Below, piece after piece: positions 49,620 to 57,897 of a stretch of DNA of 64,000 nucleotides (within the stretch, counting starts at the first letter, position 1; every line of letters starts with the position of its first letter). A program made the position numbers and the translations under genes. The DNA comes from Edaphobacter sp. (GTDB lineage Bacteria > Acidobacteriota > Terriglobia > Terriglobales > Acidobacteriaceae), in assembly GCA_025462645.1 (NCBI GenBank), contig JAOAPB010000069.1, positions 124,001 to 188,000 on the forward strand, in the 5' to 3' direction. The notes under the pieces are model-generated. The model searched no databases. It saw only the letters and a list, made by a program, of their open reading frames with translations, and was not told the origin of the DNA.

Positions 49620-52600
49620 ATGCGCAGGTGGCTAGGCTGTTATGCAGTCCTCTTTCTTCTCTCTTTTACGGTTCTGATGGGGCAGACGGTAGATACGTCG
49701 ATCCTGGGATCGGTGACGGACTCTTCGGGTTCGGTGATTGCGGGAGCGACCGTAGTGGTCCATGCGGATGCGACAGGACAGGAAAAGGTGGTGACGACGG
49801 GTAGTAATGGGCAATACGTCGTGCAGTACCTGGTGCCGGGCAACTATACGGTGAGCGTGAACTCGACCGGGTTCGCGGGGTCGGTACATAAGGGGATTCA
49901 ACTGGCGCTGTCGCAGCAGATCCATCTGGACGTGGCGCTGACAGTGGGCGGAACGCAACAGGTGGTGGAGGTGAGCGCGACGCAGGCGCTGATGCAGAGC
50001 GAGAATGCTTCGCTGGGAACGACTGTGGACACGAACCGCACGGTAAACCTTCCGCTGAACGGAAGGAAGTTCAATGACCTTGCCGTGCTTACGCCGGGTG
50101 TGCGGGTATCAAACCCGGACAATCATTCTTCGTCGACGGCGGGATCGACGATTGCGTCGAATAGCGGACGCGGGGACTGGGGCGCAGTGCTGGTCGATGG
50201 AGTAGCGCTGACGAACAACCGGTCTGCGTATGTGAACAACTATCCGTCGATCGATGCGATCGAAGAGTTCCTGGTGCAGACGGGAAACTTCTCCGCGCAG
50301 TATGGATTCTCCGCGGGCAGCAATATCAACGTACAGCTGAAGAGCGGCACAAACCGTTTTCATGGAAGCGTCTTCGAGTTCATCCGCAACGATGCCGTGG
50401 ATGCAAGGAACTACTTCCGTCCGGCTCCCCTGAAGAAGAATGTGCTGAAGCAGAACCAGTTCGGAGCGACGCTAGGCGGGCCAATCCTGCGAGACAAGAC
50501 GTTCTTCTTTGCGAGCTATGAGGGGCTGCGCTCGATTGCAGAGGTTCCGTCGCTGACGAACGTGCTGACCGCGGCACAGCGGAACGGCGACTTCTCTGCT
50601 TCCTCGAAACCCCTGACGAACCCGTATACGGGCGTGGTTTATGCGAACAACCAGATTCCGGTGAATGCGGTATCGCGCAACCTGATCAACGCGTATATGC
50701 CACTGCCAAATGGAACGTTCTCGGGAGGGCAGAACTATGCGGGCGTCCGCATAGGCAACCAGAGCAACAATCAGGGGATCCTCCGTCTGGACCACCGCTT
50801 CAGCGATAAGGATTCTCTGTTTTTGCACTACATCTACACGACGCGCACCTTCCCGAACACGGACGTGAATCCGAACTTCCGCTATACGGGAACGAACCCG
50901 ATGCATAATGCGGCGCTGCAGTATCTGCATGTGTTTTCGCCGACCGTGGTCAACGAGTTTCGTCTGGGCGCGAATCTGGAGCATGTAAAGCTGCTCAGTG
51001 TGCGTACGGGAACCGGTTTCACGATCGAGTCGCTGGGGATCAACGGGTTTCTGGTCGGTGGACCGGCGGGCCGTCCGCTCACCCCGAACGAGGAAGGCTT
51101 TCCGCTGCTGTCGATCAGCGGATTCCTGGGCATGGGCGACTCTCAGGCTGCGTCCAACCTGGACTATAGCCGAACGTTCATGCTGGCGGATAATGTGACG
51201 CTGACGCACGGGAAGCACACGTTACTGTTTGGCACGGATGTCCGCATGGCAGCAGACAATGCGACGACCAACAATACACCGTTTGGACAGATGAGCTTTA
51301 CCGGCGACATGACTGGAAATGGAAACATAGCTGGAAATGCGGCAGCAGACTTCATGCTGGGTGTTCCTCGCACATCGATCACGCCGGAGGGTGTGCCGAT
51401 TACGGCGGCCCGGCAGTGGCGGACGGCTGAGTACTTCCAGGACAACTGGCGGTTGAACGATCGGCTGACACTGAATCTGGGAGTCCGGTACGAGCTCTAT
51501 GCTCCCCCGGTCGATATCAACAACGTGACGCGTACGCTGGACTTCAGCACTCCGCTTCCGCAGTTGACGCCGGCTCCGGGACAACGGCTGAACAACATCT
51601 GGAGCACAACGTATACGGACCTTGCGCCACGCGTGGGGTTTGCGTACAGCGCGCTGCCGAAGACGATTCTGCGCGGCGGATACGGTATTACGTACTATGG
51701 CGGGCAGTTCGACAACATCAACATCATGCAGTTGAATCCTCCGACCGCGGGCAGCCTGACGATCACGAATCCGAACAGCGGCCCGGCAGCTCCACCTGTG
51801 GCAACAATTCAGACACCGGTTCCTGCGTCGTTGTATCCGAACCCTCCGAACTTCAACGTGGTGACGCTGCCGGCGGACAGACGCCGGCCGGATGTCAGGG
51901 TGCAGACGTGGAACCTGACGGTGTCGCAGCAGTTTGGCCGTGCGGTGTTGGATACGTCGTATGTGGGAACCTATGGCTCGAATCTGGATACGAGTATTCA
52001 ATACTTCAACTCGCCGCAGCCGGGGCCGGGTGCGATTCAGCCGCGACGCCCGTATCCGAACTTTGCGCGTATCCGCGCTCTGGACTTCAGCGGTGCGTCG
52101 AACTATAACGCGCTGCAGGAGCACCTGGAGTGGAGGGTGAACTCGCAGTCGAATGTGACGGTGTCGTATGTCTGGTCGCACATGTTCGACAATCAGGGGG
52201 CATCGACGAACGCGGGTGGTTGCCAGTGCCAGGATGTGCGGCATCCGCATGAGTATGCCACGGGATTGAACGATCAGCGGCATAGCTTTGTCCTGGCGTA
52301 TGTCTATCGGCTACGAAACTTCACGCAGAACAAGGCACTAGGGCTGGGAGTCAACGGATGGACGGCCAACGGGCTGGTGAGTCTGTCGAGCGGAATGCCT
52401 GTGAATATAACGCAGAGCACAGATAGTCAGAACGCGGACAATCCGTGGCAGCGTCCAAGCCTGGTGTCTGGGGTAAGTCCGTATGTCGCGAACAAGTCGG
52501 CTGTGAACGGATGGTACAACGCAGCCGCATTCAAGCTGAGCGGACAGGCCTTTGGCACAACTCCAAGAGACTATCTGCTCGGGCCGGGAACAAAGACGGT

Positions 52601-52802
52601 GAACCTATCGTTGATGAAGGACTTCCTGATGCCCTATGCGGAGGCGCATCGGCTGCAGGTGCGGTTTGAGGCATTCAATGCGTTGAACACACCGCAGTTC
52701 TCCAACCCTGGAGCGTCGTTTGGAGCAAGCTCGTTCGGCGCGATCTCCTCGACGAAGATCAACAACCGCGAACTGCAGCTGGCGGTGAAGTACCTTTTCT
52801 AG
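49620..52802 (+). CDS. TonB-dependent receptor, Oar-like, with carboxypeptidase-regulatory-like domain
   Basis: VDTSILGSVTDSSGSVIAGATVVVHADATGQEKVV; LPLNGRKFNDLAVLTPG; barrel ending in LQLAVKYLF. Start chosen at MRRWLGCYAVLFLLSF with GGAGG RBS. Confidence 0.93.
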   Translation: MRRWLGCYAVLFLLSFTVLMGQTVDTSILGSVTDSSGSVIAGATVVVHADATGQEKVVTTGSNGQYVVQYLVPGNYTVSVNSTGFAGSVHKGIQLALSQQIHLDVALTVGGTQQVVEVSATQALMQSENASLGTTVDTNRTVNLPLNGRKFNDLAVLTPGVRVSNPDNHSSSTAGSTIASNSGRGDWGAVLVDGVALTNNRSAYVNNYPSIDAIEEFLVQTGNFSAQYGFSAGSNINVQLKSGTNRFHGSVFEFIRNDAVDARNYFRPAPLKKNVLKQNQFGATLGGPILRDKTFFFASYEGLRSIAEVPSLTNVLTAAQRNGDFSASSKPLTNPYTGVVYANNQIPVNAVSRNLINAYMPLPNGTFSGGQNYAGVRIGNQSNNQGILRLDHRFSDKDSLFLHYIYTTRTFPNTDVNPNFRYTGTNPMHNAALQYLHVFSPTVVNEFRLGANLEHVKLLSVRTGTGFTIESLGINGFLVGGPAGRPLTPNEEGFPLLSISGFLGMGDSQAASNLDYSRTFMLADNVTLTHGKHTLLFGTDVRMAADNATTNNTPFGQMSFTGDMTGNGNIAGNAAADFMLGVPRTSITPEGVPITAARQWRTAEYFQDNWRLNDRLTLNLGVRYELYAPPVDINNVTRTLDFSTPLPQLTPAPGQRLNNIWSTTYTDLAPRVGFAYSALPKTILRGGYGITYYGGQFDNINIMQLNPPTAGSLTITNPNSGPAAPPVATIQTPVPASLYPNPPNFNVVTLPADRRRPDVRVQTWNLTVSQQFGRAVLDTSYVGTYGSNLDTSIQYFNSPQPGPGAIQPRRPYPNFARIRALDFSGASNYNALQEHLEWRVNSQSNVTVSYVWSHMFDNQGASTNAGGCQCQDVRHPHEYATGLNDQRHSFVLAYVYRLRNFTQNKALGLGVNGWTANGLVSLSSGMPVNITQSTDSQNADNPWQRPSLVSGVSPYVANKSAVNGWYNAAAFKLSGQAFGTTPRDYLLGPGTKTVNLSLMKDFLMPYAEAHRLQVRFEAFNALNTPQFSNPGASFGASSFGAISSTKINNRELQLAVKYLF

Positions 52803-52821
52803 CCGCGAGCACATGAAGGAG

Positions 52822-52856
52822 TAGTTGAGAGAGCCTGCGGGCTCTCTCAACTATTT
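52822..52856 (+). terminator. Rho-independent terminator after TonB-dependent receptor
   Basis: TAGTTGAGAGAGCC-TGCG-GGCTCTCTCAACTA then TTTT. Confidence 0.85.
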
Positions 52857-52995
52857 TAAGGATCTCTGAACCTCTGCTATACGCGGCGCATAAGTCGCTC
52901 AGCGCCTGCTTGTTGGATATTCCAGAGGCACCATGTGGAGAGATACAGCGGCTTCTGGGACGAAACTGTCTAGCTTCTCCGCGAAGGTGTGGACG

Positions 52996-53742
52996 CTACT
53001 TCGGAGCAGTTGGGAGGAGAATGCGTAGGATGTGTGCCGGAGATGCAGCATCCCGGGTGATCGTAGCGGCGGCCGATGCGGGGAGCCAGCTAACTGCGCC
53101 AGCATCGAGCCTCTCTCTCTCTTCAGCGGCCTCTGTCTTGATAGATAGCGGAGTGAAGGCAACGATCAGCGAAGGGGCGGGGGAGGGTTTTATCAGGCAT
53201 GGGGAAGAGCCGACGCAGACAACCCTCTCGATTTGAAGGGCAGGATCTGTGAACTCTACTGCGTCTTGATTCTCCGATAGGGTCTGCGGAGCTTTTCCAC
53301 GAAACGGGTCCTTAAGCCCAAGGGAGACCTGCCTGAGTTCGACACGTAGAAAGTCCGAACTCGTGTCTCCCAGGTTTTCGATACTGTGCCGTTCCGCCAT
53401 TCCGGCGATTACGCGAAAGGAGCCTTTTACCGTGGGAGGCCGAAGGATCGACTCCGGTTTTTCTCCAACTTCAGCGTGGTCGATGCGGACCTGACCGGAG
53501 TCGTCCAGATAGACGAAGACCGTCGGGAAGCTGGAGTGATCGTGGACAGGGATCTTTTCGTGTGGCCCATAGTGCGCGCGGATCACCGCCACAGCACTGT
53601 TGTCGAACGCGGAGCTGTAGTTGTTCGGCAAGGTGACGAGAGGATCCTGTGCGCAAGCCGCAACTGACCATAGGCCGAGGACGATGAGCAGGGCGATGCT
53701 ACGGTTTAGACAAGGTCCAAGTGAATGTGGCCGATGAGGCAT
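52996..53742 (-). CDS. Secreted cupin-like protein
   Basis: Signal peptide; HYGPHEKIPVHDHSSFPTVFVYLDDSGQVRI...AERHSIENLG cupin-type motifs. Confidence 0.65.
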   Translation of the reverse strand: MPHRPHSLGPCLNRSIALLIVLGLWSVAACAQDPLVTLPNNYSSAFDNSAVAVIRAHYGPHEKIPVHDHSSFPTVFVYLDDSGQVRIDHAEVGEKPESILRPPTVKGSFRVIAGMAERHSIENLGDTSSDFLRVELRQVSLGLKDPFRGKAPQTLSENQDAVEFTDPALQIERVVCVGSSPCLIKPSPAPSLIVAFTPLSIKTEAAEERERLDAGAVSWLPASAAATITRDAASPAHILRILLPTAPK

Positions 53743-53870
53743 CGTTCGCTCCTGTATGCGTCTCTTGAATGATCATCGGGCATACAGCGCCTTGTCGCAA
53801 TGGCTTCCTGCGACAGAAGTATCGTTGAGGCCGCTCGCGGGTCGATCAGGGAGAGTAATGCAGTCTGCGA

Positions 53871-56800
53871 TTACCTGCTCAGGCGAACTGCAAATTGGGC
53901 GACACGGGGATCGGTGGTTGTGCTGGTGATACTGCCGAATGCGGCTGAGCCGAAGCTTCCATTGGGTTGTGCGAAGGCTGGAGTGTTCGTGATGTTGAAG
54001 ATCTCCGCGCGGAACTCCATGTCTGCTTCGCCGGGAAGTCTGGTGTGTTTTACGAGGGCTATATCGAGGTCGCGATACGCCGGGCCGCGTACCGGATTCC
54101 GCGACGCGTTGCCGATGACGAACTGCGGGGCGGTGGCGAAGGCGCTGGTATTGAAGTAGCGCGCTGGTGTCCGCTGATTCGCAGGGAGGCCTGGGTTGGC
54201 GACGATGTTGGGGCGCTGCAGTGCGAAGCCCGCGAAGGCGTTGTTGTTGGTCGCCTGCGTGACCGTGACGGGCATGCCTGACTGCAACGACATGATGGCG
54301 TTGAGGGTCCAGCCGCCGAGCAGCGAGTTTGCCACGCCAGTGGAGGCGAATCTGTGACCGCGACCGGCAGGGAGATCGTAGATGCCGGTGAAGGAGGTGA
54401 CGTTGGGCATGTCACCGTTCGAGGAGTCGCGCTCGAGGTAGGGCCGGAAGGTATCTGCCGCGATGAGGCTGTTGGAGTTCGGGGAGGAGAGCACCGTTGA
54501 GGAGAAGACGGATGAGGCGTCGTCGATGAGCTTGGAGTGCGTATAGGCGAAGAGGAAGGAGACGCCGTGGGAGAGGCGTTGCTCGACTTTCCCCTGGATG
54601 GCGTTGTAGTTCGTCGTGCCGTTGTTGTTCCGGTAGGTGGCGACGTTGAGGAAGCGCGGATAGGGCTTGAGGAGCTGGGCCTGGCTGACCGTCCTGGTGC
54701 CGATGGAGCTGGAGGAAGGGATCTGGCCGAAGTAGGGGTTGTTGACCTGCGTGAGGAGGGATGGGCCTTGCGCCAGTTGCGCGGCGGTGAGCTGATTGAG
54801 ATTCGAGTCGGGGATGCCGACGTGGACGATGTGCGAGCCTACGTAGGCGATCTCGGCGGAGAGATTGTTGGTGATGGAGCGCTGCACGGCGAGGTTCCAC
54901 TGCTGGACGTAGCCGGAGCCTGCGGATCTGTTCGCGGTGTAGACGCTTTGGCCGAGGCCGGCGTCGGGCGTGAAGGGGATGGGCGCGACAGAGGGGCCGC
55001 TCGAGAGAGCGAAGGCTGCGTTGACGCTGTCCTGCGTCTTCTGTTGGACGTTCTGGATGAAGGGGAACTGCGGCGTGGTGAAGGGAGTTGTGATGCCGGA
55101 CTGGTCGATGAAGACGATGCCGAAGCCGGAGCGGACGACCGTCGTTGGCGTCAGGAGGTAGGTGAAGCCGACGCGGGGAGCGACGTTGGTGTAGTGCAGC
55201 TCGCGGGCGCTGCGGGAGTTTCCATTTTGACCGAGATAGTCGAGCTGCTGGGTTTGGAGGTTGAAGACGGCTCCCTGGTTGGTCTTCTCGGTCGATGGGA
55301 AGTGGAGGGTCCAGCGGGCGCCGATGTTGAGGGTGAGGCGGTCGGTGGCCTTCCAATCGTCCTGCAGGAAGTACTCTTCGATGTGGTCGCGGGGACGGAT
55401 CTTGCTCTCTTGGAGATCGATCTGGAAGGTATCGACCTGGCCGAGCAGGAAGCTGGCGATGGAGTTGCCGCTGTTGGTTACGCCCTGCTGGTTGGTGCCG
55501 GTGGTCGTGAAGGCGAAGGAGCCGGTGGGGTTCGGCGGAGAGACTGCGTTGAGCTGGTACCAGCGGAAGTCGATGCCTGCTTTGAGTGCGTGACGGCCCC
55601 TTGTGAAGACGACGGTATCGACAGACTGCCACACGGCCGTTTGATACTGGGCGAAGGTGCTGGCCGAGGGGCCGAGCTGCTGGAAGCCGGTGAAGGTGAA
55701 GAGGGGCAGCGCGTTGTTGAAGGCGGCGTTGGTCGGGATGCCGGGGATTCCTAATGCAGCCGAGGCGGTGTTGCTCAGGTTGGGCCCGAGAATGCTGTTT
55801 CCTCGACGGGTGTATCCCAGCCTGAAGTCGTTGACGAGGTGCGGGGAGAAGGTGTGGGTCTCGTTGAGGACCGCCTGCTGGCCGAGCACGCTGGAGAGTC
55901 CAACGACGCCACCGGTTCCGAGGACTGCTCCGGTGATGGCTCCGCTGCCATCGGGCAGGGGGGTGACTGGCGACTCAACCTCTTTGTAGTAGGAGTAGCG
56001 GCCGAAGGCGTGGTCGCGGGTGCCGAAGGCTCCGTCGATCCGGACGTCGAATTGGTTTTGATGATCCGCGTCGTTTGCCGTGCGGGTGTAGTTGTTGGCG
56101 GCGTTGTTGGTGGTGGGAGTTGGGAAGCGGGCGAGGAGGGCCTTGGCGGCGGGGTCGAGGGGGATGTTGATGACGTTGTTGGGGAACTGCTGGCGGACGT
56201 TCTTTCCCGCGACGACGGTCGTCGTCTGAGGGTTGTAGATGTTCGAGACGCCGGTGAATATGCCCTGCCGTTCGGCGAGGGTGGGAATGGTGGAGATTCG
56301 CGTGACGCCGATGAGCTGCTTTATGCCCTGATAGTCGCCGAAGAAGAAGAGACGGTCATGCAGGATGGGGGCGCTGAGGGTTGCGCCGTAGAGATTGCGG
56401 CGGTACTCGGGCTTGCGAGCGGTGGGTGAGGCGAAGTAGTTGCGGGCGTTGAGGCTCTCGTTGCGAAAGAACTCGAAGAGGCTGCCGTGAATTGCGTTGG
56501 AGCCGGAGCGGGTGGCTATGTTGACGACACCGCCGTTGAAGCGACCGAACTCCGCCGGGACGTTGTTGGCTTCGATGGTGAACTCGTGAATGTCATCGAG
56601 GATGGGGAAGAAGGCTACCTGGCCCGGTTCGGGCTGCAGGGCGGAGATGCCGTCGTAGAGATATTCGTTTGTCCTGGGGCGGCCGCCGTTGATGCGGGGG
56701 AGGAGGGTGCCGGGAGGGAGCTCGACGCCGGGCGCCAGGGTCGAAAGCTGAACGAAGATGCGGGTGTTGAGAGGCATGGCTACTACCGTCGGTCCCGCGA

Positions 56801-57227
56801 TGTTGGTTTGAATGTTGCTCGTCACTGCCTGGAGAAGAGGGGCATCGCTATCGACTGTTACGGTCTGCTGATCGCCTCCCACAGTGAGGATGAGATCGGC
56901 GCTTACGGTCTGACCTACGATGGCGGTGACTCCGGTGCGGCTGAGGCGATTGAATCCCGTTGCCGTCACGTCCAGGCGATAGGAGCCGGAGTTGAGATGC
57001 GTGAAGAGATAGTCGCCCGAGCTTGAGGAGGTGGTGGCCTGATGGATGTTCGTAGAGGACTGGGTCAGCTCGACCTTAGCATTTGCGATAGCGGCGCCCG
57101 ATGCATCCAGCACACGTCCGCGAAGATCGGCTGCGATCTGGGCGTAGGCAGTTGATCCGGCGATCAACACCGAAAAAAGGATCAACGCTGAAGAGATGAA
57201 GGCGCGAAGAGCCCTGTAAAGCATCAT
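53871..57227 (-). CDS. TonB-dependent receptor, Oar-like, with carboxypeptidase-regulatory-like domain
   Basis: AADLRGRVLDASGAAIANAKVELTQSSTNIHQ; MPLNTRIFVQLSTLAPGVE; NEYLYDGISALQPE; barrel ending in DPRVAQFAVRLSR. Start at MMLYRALRAF inferred. Confidence 0.92.
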   Translation of the reverse strand: MMLYRALRAFISSALILFSVLIAGSTAYAQIAADLRGRVLDASGAAIANAKVELTQSSTNIHQATTSSSSGDYLFTHLNSGSYRLDVTATGFNRLSRTGVTAIVGQTVSADLILTVGGDQQTVTVDSDAPLLQAVTSNIQTNIAGPTVVAMPLNTRIFVQLSTLAPGVELPPGTLLPRINGGRPRTNEYLYDGISALQPEPGQVAFFPILDDIHEFTIEANNVPAEFGRFNGGVVNIATRSGSNAIHGSLFEFFRNESLNARNYFASPTARKPEYRRNLYGATLSAPILHDRLFFFGDYQGIKQLIGVTRISTIPTLAERQGIFTGVSNIYNPQTTTVVAGKNVRQQFPNNVINIPLDPAAKALLARFPTPTTNNAANNYTRTANDADHQNQFDVRIDGAFGTRDHAFGRYSYYKEVESPVTPLPDGSGAITGAVLGTGGVVGLSSVLGQQAVLNETHTFSPHLVNDFRLGYTRRGNSILGPNLSNTASAALGIPGIPTNAAFNNALPLFTFTGFQQLGPSASTFAQYQTAVWQSVDTVVFTRGRHALKAGIDFRWYQLNAVSPPNPTGSFAFTTTGTNQQGVTNSGNSIASFLLGQVDTFQIDLQESKIRPRDHIEEYFLQDDWKATDRLTLNIGARWTLHFPSTEKTNQGAVFNLQTQQLDYLGQNGNSRSARELHYTNVAPRVGFTYLLTPTTVVRSGFGIVFIDQSGITTPFTTPQFPFIQNVQQKTQDSVNAAFALSSGPSVAPIPFTPDAGLGQSVYTANRSAGSGYVQQWNLAVQRSITNNLSAEIAYVGSHIVHVGIPDSNLNQLTAAQLAQGPSLLTQVNNPYFGQIPSSSSIGTRTVSQAQLLKPYPRFLNVATYRNNNGTTNYNAIQGKVEQRLSHGVSFLFAYTHSKLIDDASSVFSSTVLSSPNSNSLIAADTFRPYLERDSSNGDMPNVTSFTGIYDLPAGRGHRFASTGVANSLLGGWTLNAIMSLQSGMPVTVTQATNNNAFAGFALQRPNIVANPGLPANQRTPARYFNTSAFATAPQFVIGNASRNPVRGPAYRDLDIALVKHTRLPGEADMEFRAEIFNITNTPAFAQPNGSFGSAAFGSITSTTTDPRVAQFAVRLSR

Positions 57228-57412
57228 GGAAGCCGCTCCTGAAACGCGGAGGGAGTCTGTACCCGGCGATTCTCGATGAGTTGTGCGAGCAGGATTGACG
57301 AGGTGTGGAGGGCATCTCCCCGCCAAACCGGTATCTTCTCACTATGACGAATCTAGTCGATTTGATTCGTATAGTCAACGATTCTGGTTTTGCGAGGAGG
57401 TGCCGATGGTAT

Positions 57413-57838
57413 TCAGGAGTGATCGTCGAGGCGCTCGATCATCACGTCTGTCGACTTGATGAGAGCAGCTGCGGTATCACCCTTTTTGAGCTGAAGCTCG
57501 CGTACTGCATTTGCCGTAATGATCGCGGTGATGTGGGTGTCGGCTACTGCAAGCACGACTTCGGCAAGAAGACCCTCGATACGGATGCTGACGACTTTTC
57601 CGGCGAGTTGGTTTCTGCCGCTGACACGACGGTACCGCTCACGCGACTCCTGCGGGAGCTTGGCGCGGTCCTTGGCGAGGAAGGGCTTCAGCGTGGCCTC
57701 GGCCAGACGATGATGTCCTCCCGGAGTTTGGACGGTCTTGAGCTTGCCGCTCAAGATCCATTGCTTGATGGTGGGATAACTGATCCCCAACAGGCGGGCG
57801 GCTTCACGAGGCGTCAACATCTGGCTCGGGGTCGGCAT
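57413..57838 (-). CDS. Helix-turn-helix (excisionase/MerR-like) plus TOBE (molybdopterin-binding) domain protein
   Basis: LTPREAARLLGISYPTIKQWILSGKLKTVQTPGGHHRLAE (HTH_17) followed by SGRNQLAGKVVSIRIEGLLAEVVLAVADTHITAIITANAVRELQLKKGDTAAALIKSTDVMIE (TOBE). Confidence 0.9.
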   Translation of the reverse strand: MPTPSQMLTPREAARLLGISYPTIKQWILSGKLKTVQTPGGHHRLAEATLKPFLAKDRAKLPQESRERYRRVSGRNQLAGKVVSIRIEGLLAEVVLAVADTHITAIITANAVRELQLKKGDTAAALIKSTDVMIERLDDHS

Positions 57839-57897
57839 GGCTAAAGTTTTAGCACTTTTTTGCGCTGCGCGCATTCTGCGTGGGTTTAAAGTGCAGC

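Noticed and set aside
54412-55754. Opposed 405-406-aa ORFs on both strands within the fifth TonB receptor
   Set aside because: Both are frame shadows with biased composition (Arg/His/Pro-rich and Gly/Glu/Val-rich); the receptor frame carries all recognisable motifs.
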